DNA from: Enterobacter bugandensis
GTDB lineage: Bacteria > Pseudomonadota > Gammaproteobacteria > Enterobacterales > Enterobacteriaceae
Assembly: GCF_900324475.1 (NCBI RefSeq)
Contig: NZ_LT992502.1
Span: 2,728,001-2,792,000, forward strand
Length of the DNA: 64,000 nt
Reading direction: 5' to 3'
This document shows positions 28,770 to 36,333 of the stretch, piece by piece. A program made the position numbers and the translations under genes. Numbering within the stretch: the first letter of the stretch is position 1; every line of letters begins with the position of its first letter. The notes below the pieces were generated by a model. The model searched no databases. It was not told the DNA's origin and worked only from the letters and a program-made list of their open reading frames with translations.

Positions 28770-28928
28770 TTAAATATTTCCAGTTATTTTTTCTTCTATA
28801 AGATCAGCCTGACCAATAATTCTCCAAACGCCTTTACTGATATTATAATTGCCGGTAAAAATAATCTTCATCTTTTTACCGCCCCATTCGCCAGCAAAAA
28901 AATATAAAAAACGAACGGAGAAAATAAA
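28770..28928 (-). pseudogene. Small gene remnant between the Rhs immunity gene and the TPR gene
   Basis: The minus strand keeps an open stretch FFAGEWGGKKMKIIFTGNYN then ISKGVWRIIGQADLIEEKITGNI ending at 28770. The only ATG (28871) would give 33 aa, but the similar-looking open sequence upstream of it suggests a truncated older gene, perhaps an immunity gene tail. The rest of 28611-28947 shows only the inverted repeat. Confidence 0.35.
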
Positions 28929-28947
28929 TTTTCAATGTGATTAGCTG

Positions 28948-29154
28948 TCAACAAAAATAAAAGTAAATATCCCGTATCAAATCTCCATCAACTTCATCAA
29001 CAGTTCTAGTTTTGACTTTATTGAAGTCAGCTAAAATACCTTTCACTGGCACAACAGACTTTGATATATCATCATAAAATGCTTTTTGTTGACTTTCCGG
29101 AACATATTTTTTTATTAAAAAAACAAGATTCTTTCGTAACTCTTCATCTGTCAT
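28948..29154 (-). CDS. Predicted immunity protein of the full-length Rhs effector
   Basis: A 68-residue acidic, helical protein starting at ATG 29154 with GGAG nine bases upstream, five bases after the rhs stop. This is the fixed position of the cognate immunity gene. It has no similarity to the immunity frame of the related decayed tip at 26136, and its abrupt end (IYFYFC) could mean truncation. I do not recognise the family. Confidence 0.7.
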   Translation of the reverse strand: MTDEELRKNLVFLIKKYVPESQQKAFYDDISKSVVPVKGILADFNKVKTRTVDEVDGDLIRDIYFYFC

Positions 29155-29159
29155 CGCTT

Positions 29160-32100
29160 TTACTCCGGAATTATAGTTACACGTTCAAAAATAACAGGGA
29201 AATTACGTTCGATTGGTAGCAACTGTAATGCCCCACCTTTACCATACTCAGGGTATGCGCTGGTGAAAAGCTCATATCCAGGCCCTCGGCCACCATTGGC
29301 AAGAGGTACTTGCACCTGAGGCACTCCATTTTTATACAGTTGTAATGTATCAAACTCACCTAATAAACGTGCATCACTCCATGAATCTGGATTACCTTTT
29401 TCATAAAAAATTTGATAGGCGTCCCTGGCTTCATGTGCAGATTTATATTTCGTATACCCAAAATAACTTAACGGGGCTGATTTATTTTCTATTGTCTGTG
29501 GAGCATATTTGCTATCCATATAACGATATGCTGTAGAAGGCATAGTTGAACTAGGGCCACTTGGACCGACATAAAAATCAGGTTTTGTTTTACCGCTACA
29601 CTCCCGGCTCAACCCCCACGGATCCACCCACCCCAGCGCATTCGGCGCATACTGGTAAAGGTTTATCCCCCCCGCCAGCCCTATCGGGTCCTGCTGCGTA
29701 AATCTTCCGCAGTCCGGGTCGTAATACCGGAACAGATTGTAGTGCAGCCCTGTCTCACGGTCCAGATATTGCCCCTGCATGCGCAGGTTCTGAGAATATC
29801 CTGATACTTGCGTCTCGCTTTCCCGCAGCAGCTTGCCCCAGGCGCTGTTCACCCCTTCCCAGCGCACCTGTCCTTCGCTATCCGTCATCCGTTCCGGCGT
29901 GCCGTTCGGCTGACAGTGGAACCAGAAGATTTCCGGGGCATCAACCCCGTCGATACGCGCCAGCGGATCGTAGCTGTCCTGATCGCTGTAGACGTAGGTC
30001 AGTGGCACTTCCCCGTGCACTTCCTGCAGCAGGCGGAACCCTTCCCAGACAAACCGCGTGGTGACAGGCTTACCGGTTGGCTGGCCGCCCAGCATCTGGC
30101 GGCGCGTTTTGCTGATGCGTCGCCCGAGCGGATCGTAGCGGAAGCTGACCTGCGTCTGCGGCCTGTTGCGGTCCCGCGGCTGGCTGATGACCTCCGTCAG
30201 GCGATGTTCGCCATCGTAGCGGTAGTGCCAGCGGGTCTGGCCGTTGTCCTTCTCCACGGTGCGTCCGTGAATGTCATAGCGCCAGCGAATGCCGTTCAGC
30301 TGCGTCAGGCGGTTGTGCGTGACCTTCTCAGCAGATCCTTCGAGTGGATTACCGGCTGCATCCCAGCGCCACTGCTCCTGTCCGGGCAGCGTGCCGTCCT
30401 GAACCAGCAGACGCCCGGCGCTGTCGTACTGCCAGCGGTACCAGCTGAACGGATTATCGTCCCGCTCTTCGCGAACCAGGTTATTACGGTAATCGTAATC
30501 CCAGCGGCGGGACCAGCGGCGCGGCGACGGGCGCTGGGCGTTGCCGTTAAAGACGTCCCGCCGATGCAGTCGGCCCAGGCGGTCGTATTCGCTGCGGGTG
30601 GTCAGCAGCCCCTGCGTGCGGCTGGTCTCGCGGTGAAGCTCGTCGCGGGTAAAGTCGGAAACCGACAGCTTATCGAGGGCAATGCTGAGCAGATGCCCGC
30701 TGCCGTAGTAGAACTGCTTCAGCTCGCGGCCATCGGGCAGCGTAACGGAGGTGCGGTTGCCCAGCGCATCATATCCCCACGCCAGCTCACCATGCTCGCT
30801 CGCTTCGCGCGTAACGCGACCAAGCGCGTCATACTCAAAGGCAAGCTCCTGCTCTGCCTCGGTGGTCCATGCGTCGGCTGAAAGCGCCGGATGCAGCCCA
30901 ATCCGGCTTAACAGCCCGGACGGCGTGTAGTGGTAGCGGGTCTGCCCTTCTGGCGTGGTGCGGGCGACCAGCTGACCGCTCGCGCTCCAGGCGAAGGCGT
31001 GGGTAATGGCCTCCGGATGACCGGCGGCAAAGGTGCGCGCAATCGTGCGTCCGCAGGCATCATAGCGATACTGTGAGGCCACGCCATCAAGCCCTACCTC
31101 TTCCAGCAGCAGCGAGTCAGCGCCCCAGCGGAACTGGTACGCTTCGCCGTTTTCGTTTTCCAGGGCAATCAGACGCCCGCGGCTGTCCCAGCGGCGACGG
31201 ACCTCTTCGCCCTGCGTATTACGGGTGGCGGTTAAGCGCCCCGCCTCATCGTATCTGAACTCACATTCTTTCCCGTCGGCGCCCGCGTGCCTCACCGGCA
31301 GGCCACGTTCGTTCCATTTAAGCGACTCAGTCCAGCCTTCCGGGCGATCGAGCTGCACCGGGCGCCCTGCGGCGTCGTAGCGGTAGCGCGTCTCTTCACC
31401 GTCGGCGCTAATCTCTGCCACCAGCCAGCCCAGCGGGTGATAGCTATAGCGGGTAATACGCCCGGAACAGTCCGTCGAACGGACAATCTGCCCGGCCTCG
31501 TTGTACTCCTGATAGCGGCTGTTGCCGGCGGCATCGATCTCTTCCACAACCTGGCCAAACTCGTCCCGGCGCAGCTGCGTGGTCTGCCCCAGCGGATCCA
31601 GCACGCGCTTCAGTCCGTGGTGTTCGTCGTACCAGAAGCGGGTGGCGCTGCCGTCGGCTTCGATAATGGCCGAGGGAAGCGCGCGATGCTCCAGCCAGGT
31701 GGTGGTGCGGGTATTGCCGTCGGCATCGGTCTCCTGCACCCGGTTGCCCATCTCGTCGTAGACGAAGGTGACGGCATTGCCGAGCGGATCGATGCGACGC
31801 GTCAGAAGCTCGTTATCGTCCCACTCGTAGCGCCAGTTTTCACCGCGCTCGTCCACGTAGCGGACGATAAGATTCTGCGCGTTCCAGTAGTGGCGGCGCG
31901 TCTGACCATCGTAGTGCTCGACGGTCGTCAGCCCCGCGTCTAAATCGTAGCTAAAGCGGCAGCCGTCGCCGGTGCTGGTGCGGTTTTCCACCACGCGCCA
32001 GTGGTCGAATTTTTGCCAGCGGTATTCGCTTTCCAGCCCCCCGGGCATCCGGTGCCAGACCATCAGGCCGTGGTCGTTGTAACGGTATTCACGCGTCACC

Positions 32101-33593
32101 ACGCCGGAGGCATCCGTCGCGCTCGCCAGCTGGCCGCGCGCATCGTAGCCCCACTGCATCAGCGGCCAGGTTTGGTTGCCGTCGAAATGGCTGGCTGCGG
32201 TAACCCGCTGCGGGAAACGTTCATCCTCATAGCGCAGGGTGACGTCTATCGCCCGCGGCTCGTCGTGAAGACCAACCAGCCTGCCGTGCTCGTCCCACGC
32301 CGTCAGCAGCGCATTGCCGTACTCGTCGCTGAGGGATGCCAGACGCAGGATGGAGGGGTTCGCCCGGGTCGGTTTGTACAGACGCCACACCGCGCCGTCA
32401 TCGTCGGCAATCGCCACGTCGCCGTTCTCATTGCGGCGGATAATGATGCCTTCGCTGATGCTGTAAAACGCGCGGTCGACCGGCGGCAGCTCGAAGCTCA
32501 GCTCGCGCCCGGTTTCATCGAACCAGGTCGCATTGCTATCTTCCAACGTCAGATAGCTGTCAAAAGTTGTAGCCCAGCCCAGACCGAACAGCCCTTCGCG
32601 GGTGGTCAGGCTGTTATAGCTGCGCTGCCAGCGCAGCGGGAAGCGCCCCGGCAGCGAGAAATCAAGCTCGTCGTCGTCATTCAGGACCTTCACGCCGGTG
32701 GCGGCGTGAACCGGGTGCGAGGAGCCAAACACGGCATTCACCGCCATATCCGCCAGCATCCCACCGCCTGCCGCCGCCAGCGCGCAGGGCATGTTTTTCA
32801 GGATCTTGCCCGGACGCCCGCGCAGCAGGGAGAGCGCAATCATCCCCAGCGCCAGACCCGGCGTTTTACCGCTTTTGATATCGCGGACCGTGAGCGTGTC
32901 CCCGCCGATGATCACGTTAGGAGAGACATCGTCGGAAACGGTGCCTTCGCAGGTGGTGCGATCTTTCGCGCGCACCGCAGGCTGGCCGTTGATGAAAACG
33001 CTTTTGGAGCCTTCCGCCAGATACTGCGGCCCGGAGTGTTTTTCACACGCCACCTTGTCTTCTTCCAGCGGCGAAGTTCCCGCAGCGGCAGAGGCCACGC
33101 TCGGCTGCCACATTTCGCTGCCAAACTGTCCGGCGGCGGAAAGCAGCATGCCCGCGTAATCGGCAAAGTTGCCCGGCGACTGCGGTTCAGGGGACGGGGT
33201 ATCGGCGGGCGTGAGCGTGCCTGCCGCACGCGCGGCAGGGATTGCGTTGGTCAGAACGTTATTCGAACCGGTAGTGATTTTGCCCGCAGGCGACGGCGGG
33301 AAAAGCGCATTACCTAACCCTTCCGCGGCGTTGCTGATATCGTCTGTGATACCCGCCACGTTCGCCAGCACACCACCGATAATTCCGCTTAACAGACAGC
33401 TGGACCCAATCGCCGCCACGCCCGCTGCGGCGGCTCCGGCACCGAGTAATGGTGCCGCAGCCGTAGCCGCCAGCCCTACCGCCGCACCGATCACCGCATA
33501 GGCGGCACCTTCCGCCACAATGCTGGTGATGTCAGCAAAAATGCTGGAGTGAATAATCTCGTCGCCCTTACGGGCCGCGTTGTTATCGCTCAT
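29160..33593 (-). CDS. PAAR-Rhs T6SS effector with TreTu-like C-terminal toxin
   Basis: A 1477-residue Rhs effector. A prePAAR motif AARKGDEIIH lies at 6-15, hydrophobic segments at about 28-82, and a PAAR domain at about 183-235. The YD-repeat barrel runs from about 300 to 1340. The core ends DPIGLAGGINLYQYAP...WVDPWGL, the aspartyl self-cleavage site. The toxin tip is the last ~130 residues ([59 protein letters not shown]), which I think belongs to the TreTu ADP-ribosyltransferases. It rides on VgrG; EagR shields the hydrophobic N-terminus. TAAGGC precedes the start. Confidence 0.93.
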   Translation of the reverse strand: MSDNNAARKGDEIIHSSIFADITSIVAEGAAYAVIGAAVGLAATAAAPLLGAGAAAAGVAAIGSSCLLSGIIGGVLANVAGITDDISNAAEGLGNALFPPSPAGKITTGSNNVLTNAIPAARAAGTLTPADTPSPEPQSPGNFADYAGMLLSAAGQFGSEMWQPSVASAAAGTSPLEEDKVACEKHSGPQYLAEGSKSVFINGQPAVRAKDRTTCEGTVSDDVSPNVIIGGDTLTVRDIKSGKTPGLALGMIALSLLRGRPGKILKNMPCALAAAGGGMLADMAVNAVFGSSHPVHAATGVKVLNDDDELDFSLPGRFPLRWQRSYNSLTTREGLFGLGWATTFDSYLTLEDSNATWFDETGRELSFELPPVDRAFYSISEGIIIRRNENGDVAIADDDGAVWRLYKPTRANPSILRLASLSDEYGNALLTAWDEHGRLVGLHDEPRAIDVTLRYEDERFPQRVTAASHFDGNQTWPLMQWGYDARGQLASATDASGVVTREYRYNDHGLMVWHRMPGGLESEYRWQKFDHWRVVENRTSTGDGCRFSYDLDAGLTTVEHYDGQTRRHYWNAQNLIVRYVDERGENWRYEWDDNELLTRRIDPLGNAVTFVYDEMGNRVQETDADGNTRTTTWLEHRALPSAIIEADGSATRFWYDEHHGLKRVLDPLGQTTQLRRDEFGQVVEEIDAAGNSRYQEYNEAGQIVRSTDCSGRITRYSYHPLGWLVAEISADGEETRYRYDAAGRPVQLDRPEGWTESLKWNERGLPVRHAGADGKECEFRYDEAGRLTATRNTQGEEVRRRWDSRGRLIALENENGEAYQFRWGADSLLLEEVGLDGVASQYRYDACGRTIARTFAAGHPEAITHAFAWSASGQLVARTTPEGQTRYHYTPSGLLSRIGLHPALSADAWTTEAEQELAFEYDALGRVTREASEHGELAWGYDALGNRTSVTLPDGRELKQFYYGSGHLLSIALDKLSVSDFTRDELHRETSRTQGLLTTRSEYDRLGRLHRRDVFNGNAQRPSPRRWSRRWDYDYRNNLVREERDDNPFSWYRWQYDSAGRLLVQDGTLPGQEQWRWDAAGNPLEGSAEKVTHNRLTQLNGIRWRYDIHGRTVEKDNGQTRWHYRYDGEHRLTEVISQPRDRNRPQTQVSFRYDPLGRRISKTRRQMLGGQPTGKPVTTRFVWEGFRLLQEVHGEVPLTYVYSDQDSYDPLARIDGVDAPEIFWFHCQPNGTPERMTDSEGQVRWEGVNSAWGKLLRESETQVSGYSQNLRMQGQYLDRETGLHYNLFRYYDPDCGRFTQQDPIGLAGGINLYQYAPNALGWVDPWGLSRECSGKTKPDFYVGPSGPSSTMPSTAYRYMDSKYAPQTIENKSAPLSYFGYTKYKSAHEARDAYQIFYEKGNPDSWSDARLLGEFDTLQLYKNGVPQVQVPLANGGRGPGYELFTSAYPEYGKGGALQLLPIERNFPVIFERVTIIPE
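29609..30675 (-). repeat. Rhs core direct repeat (full-length copy; partner 22539-23535)
   Basis: Distal part of the Rhs core from DFTRDELHRE to WVDPWGL. Near-identical to the orphan copy except for a 72-bp segment (24 codons) present only here. Confidence 0.88.
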
Positions 33594-33596
33594 GCC

Positions 33597-34037
33597 TTAC
33601 ACATTCCGGTTGTCGTTTAGCGCCAGACTCTGCTTAAGCGCGCTCCAGCGCACCTCGTCCTCTTCAGTGAATGCTCTGAGCGCTGAGAGGGTAAAAATCA
33701 TCAATACCGGTTTGCCCGGCGTCTGCACGGCCAGCTGTTTTTGCCACAGGCGCTGCCCGTTGCGGTCAAAGGTGGTCTCAACTTCCAGTCCGTTAATGTT
33801 TCCGTCTGGCCCGGCTTTTACGCTCCGGAACTCGCTCTGGGCAATCTCACCCATCTGAGGACGCAGCACGTCCCACTGGCGGTGAAACTCTTGTTCGTAG
33901 TCGCTGCCATCGGGAATCACGCCGCGGCTGACCACCACGGACAGCCCGCTTTCGTCATCGCGAATGATGTTCATGCTGTTATCCTGCCAGGCAGCAGGAA
34001 AAAGGGAAAATGAACCTTCCTGGAGGGTGTATTTCAT
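33597..34037 (-). CDS. eagR: Eag chaperone for the Rhs effector (DcrB/DUF1795 family)
   Basis: A 146-residue cytosolic chaperone. The DUF1795 pattern is clear: YTLQEGSFSLFPAAWQDNSM, SGLSVVVSRGVIPDGSDYEQ, EFHRQWDVLRPQMGEI, then NGQRLWQKQLAVQTPGKPVL. Eag proteins bind the N-terminal transmembrane and prePAAR region of PAAR effectors before loading on VgrG. The frame opens at 34088, but ATG 34037 gives the usual family N-terminus. It is three bases from the rhs start, so the two are co-translated. Confidence 0.9.
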   Translation of the reverse strand: MKYTLQEGSFSLFPAAWQDNSMNIIRDDESGLSVVVSRGVIPDGSDYEQEFHRQWDVLRPQMGEIAQSEFRSVKAGPDGNINGLEVETTFDRNGQRLWQKQLAVQTPGKPVLMIFTLSALRAFTEEDEVRWSALKQSLALNDNRNV

Positions 34038-34110
34038 AAGTGAACTCGGGATGATTAATATTGAGAGAAACAAAAGAGGCCAATCCATGCTGACCTTTTG
34101 GCTGGCTGTT

Positions 34111-35187
34111 TTATTTAAGCCACTGACCTGACTGTTCGACTAAAACATGACTGCCTTTGCTGACAACCAATTTCACAGGTGCATACGTCACGGTATAAGC
34201 GATCTCGCCATTCTTGTACGTTGAGCCGATTATTTTACCTGCGGAGTCGTGTAACGTTTTACCCCTTAAGGAGATCGTACTGTTATCGCTTTTGCGCACG
34301 CCGAGATAAACCATCTCGTCACATTTGCTCTCAAAATGGCCGCATTTGTTTATCAGCGAAATGGCGAATTTATCGGTGTCCAGTTTTCTGGTTTCCGCGT
34401 TTTGAACCGAAGCGGCTTTACGTAATGTATACCGCAGCAGGGCATAGTAATTTCCTTTTTGAGGAGGAGTAACTAAACGCCATTCCATTTCACGCCCCTT
34501 TATTTCCAGAACAGCCCGTCCACCTACGCCGCCAAATGATGAGTTGAACTCAACGCTGGCACGATTGCCAGCAATCGTACCACTAAGATTTTGCTCATCA
34601 TCTTCCGGGCAATCTATGCGGTTTCCTCTCTGGGAGATATAGCAGTAAGAGCCGGTGATCCGCTTGTCTGATTCAGCTAACCGCAGGGTTAACGTCGAGT
34701 CGTTCTTGTATTCGCCAGCCCACTCCCCGTCAAATACGAGTTTTGATTGGCCGAACGTTGCAAAATGCATCGCATTAAATCTGGCGGCCCACTGCTGAAT
34801 ATCGGCATGAATAACCGCGCTATTGTCAGATGACTGGTAATGAATAACGTCCGACGTCGGAACCACCCAGGCTGCAAAGATTTTGCCGTCAGGATTGATG
34901 ACCAGCGCGGATGCATTCTCCTGATAGAGATCTTTTAACCAACCTTCAACAAACAATCCACCACCTGTGGTGGTATGCGGTTCACCGAAGACATCAAAGT
35001 TATCAATAAAGGTCTGGTAATGATTTCCCAGCGTTTTCCTGAGATTGTCTGTCACTTCGCTGTCGTTAACGATGTGACTGACCGTATCGAGCTTATTATA
35101 TTGCGATAATTCAAGCGCCGTTGTGGTTTCAACGAAGCCTGTCAATAACGCCGTGAACAAAACGACTGCCAGATATTTTTTGGCCAT
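34111..35187 (-). CDS. Exported protein downstream of the metallopeptidase VgrG, possible immunity protein
   Basis: A 358-residue protein with an N-terminal signal peptide (KKYLAVVLFTALLTGF, cut near residue 24) and four scattered cysteines in the mature part. No recognised family. Three bases behind the 35191-35757 gene in a row of three exported proteins after vgrG, so probably in one transcript. Periplasmic immunity to the VgrG-borne toxin, or to an earlier one, is the likeliest role. Confidence 0.72.
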   Translation of the reverse strand: MAKKYLAVVLFTALLTGFVETTTALELSQYNKLDTVSHIVNDSEVTDNLRKTLGNHYQTFIDNFDVFGEPHTTTGGGLFVEGWLKDLYQENASALVINPDGKIFAAWVVPTSDVIHYQSSDNSAVIHADIQQWAARFNAMHFATFGQSKLVFDGEWAGEYKNDSTLTLRLAESDKRITGSYCYISQRGNRIDCPEDDEQNLSGTIAGNRASVEFNSSFGGVGGRAVLEIKGREMEWRLVTPPQKGNYYALLRYTLRKAASVQNAETRKLDTDKFAISLINKCGHFESKCDEMVYLGVRKSDNSTISLRGKTLHDSAGKIIGSTYKNGEIAYTVTYAPVKLVVSKGSHVLVEQSGQWLK

Positions 35188-35190
35188 AAT

Positions 35191-35757
35191 TCACTCTGAA
35201 GTACCATTTTCGTAATTCATTGTTATTTTTACAACCTTACTGTCTTTAAGCTCAAAAGAGAGCAATTCCTTACCCAATTCATAGGAAACCCACTGCTCCC
35301 CGGAATCATTTTCGACCTGACCACTGCCGTAAGCTTTATTAAGTTCATTTATTGTTGAACCAATATGGATCCCGCGAACTGTTTTGCCATCCGGAGCAGT
35401 TAACGTAATCTGCGCCACAATATAATCGTCAACACTTCGCTCGGTTTTATCCCACCAGAGATTGGAACTGAATATTCTTAACCCAGTCTTCTGATGCTGG
35501 TAGAATTTATAGTTCGTTCCGTCAAAAGGAATTTCACCGACAAAACTACCTTCCACAGAAACTGCAATTTTACGCGCAACCTCAGGAGTCCATCTCTCAC
35601 CCAGTGCCACAATCTGGTCGTTTAACTGCAGAGAAAAATCATCTTTAGCCAGAATGAGCGGCATAGTCTGAGCCATTACTTCATAACTGCTCAGAAAGGT
35701 AGACATGAGGGTAAAAAAAAGAGAGACAGAAAGGCGTTTTTTCACGTTAATCGTCAT
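35191..35757 (-). CDS. Exported protein downstream of the metallopeptidase VgrG, possible immunity protein
   Basis: About 188 aa with signal peptide (NVKKRLSVSLFFTLMSTFLS, cut near MAQ). The mature part (DDFSLQLNDQIVALGERW; YKFYQHQKTGLRIFSSNLWW; GIHIGSTINELNKAYGSG) looks like a small periplasmic beta-domain. The start is ATG 35757, since the upstream GTG 35784 would put nine residues before the charged n-region. Its family is not recognised. Confidence 0.7.
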   Translation of the reverse strand: MTINVKKRLSVSLFFTLMSTFLSSYEVMAQTMPLILAKDDFSLQLNDQIVALGERWTPEVARKIAVSVEGSFVGEIPFDGTNYKFYQHQKTGLRIFSSNLWWDKTERSVDDYIVAQITLTAPDGKTVRGIHIGSTINELNKAYGSGQVENDSGEQWVSYELGKELLSFELKDSKVVKITMNYENGTSE

Positions 35758-35820
35758 TTGCTGGATAAATATTATGCTACTCACTACTTTAAAAAGCAGT
35801 GAGTAATGAAATAAACATTT

Positions 35821-36333
35821 TTAGTCAGCGCTAATAGCGACCCCACCCAAGCAGTCAGGTTTTTTTACCGTGAAACTGAAGCTTATTTTTTGCCCATTCA
35901 TATCCTTTAGCGCTGTATAACTGGTCACTTCGTTCTCCGAACGGCCTCGTGGATAATCAGTTAACGTCAGTTGCGGATAATGTTTTTTAACAGTGTCGAG
36001 AGTGATGCACTGGCCGGACGGTGAAAAATTCAGTAACGGTGCCATCCCGTCACTTTCTTTACTTAAACGTAAATCAATTGCAGTAATGTTCGTTCCATCC
36101 GCCAGTTTGATATCGTCGGCATTGTAGAAATTGATATATTCATTTTGTTTCGTTAGCTTGAATGACAACGGAGCGTTATCCAGACTGTTAACGGACAATG
36201 TTTTGAGTGATGCGCTCATTTCTTCAATGAACTGCCAAAGATCCTGTTTCTGCATGTTACCTCCTGCCATTCCCGTCGTTAATAAAGCCGCAAGCACCGC
36301 ACCCGTTTTTAGACTATGGATAATTTTTATCAT
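35821..36333 (-). CDS. Exported protein overlapping vgrG, predicted immunity protein of its metallopeptidase domain
   Basis: About 170 aa with a signal-like N-terminus (IKIIHSLKTGAVLAALLTTG) and a mature part of about 145 aa ending in KKPDCLGGVAISAD. ATG 36333 lies inside the end of vgrG (20-bp overlap) with GGCGG upstream, the usual toxin-immunity junction. The product would be periplasmic, which fits a toxin acting in the periplasm of neighbours. No family recognised. Confidence 0.75.
   Translation of the reverse strand: MIKIIHSLKTGAVLAALLTTGMAGGNMQKQDLWQFIEEMSASLKTLSVNSLDNAPLSFKLTKQNEYINFYNADDIKLADGTNITAIDLRLSKESDGMAPLLNFSPSGQCITLDTVKKHYPQLTLTDYPRGRSENEVTSYTALKDMNGQKISFSFTVKKPDCLGGVAISAD

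Noticed and set aside
19800..29000. CRISPR array or tRNA genes in the A+T-rich island
   Set aside because: No regularly spaced short repeats and no cloverleaf-like sequence were seen; all repeats are long and explained by ychF, rhs or TPR duplications.
28948..29154. The 68-aa gene as a second immunity copy of the decayed 26136 frame
   Set aside because: The two proteins show no alignable motif by eye despite their related toxins.
19800..29160. Insertion sequence or H-repeat transposase among the rhs tips
   Set aside because: No transposase motifs were found on either strand, although such remnants are common beside rhs genes.
29808..33317. Long plus-strand frames opposite rhs (218-438 aa)
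   Set aside because: Shadow frames of a G+C-rich repetitive coding sequence; they repeat with the Rhs core and carry no independent motifs.
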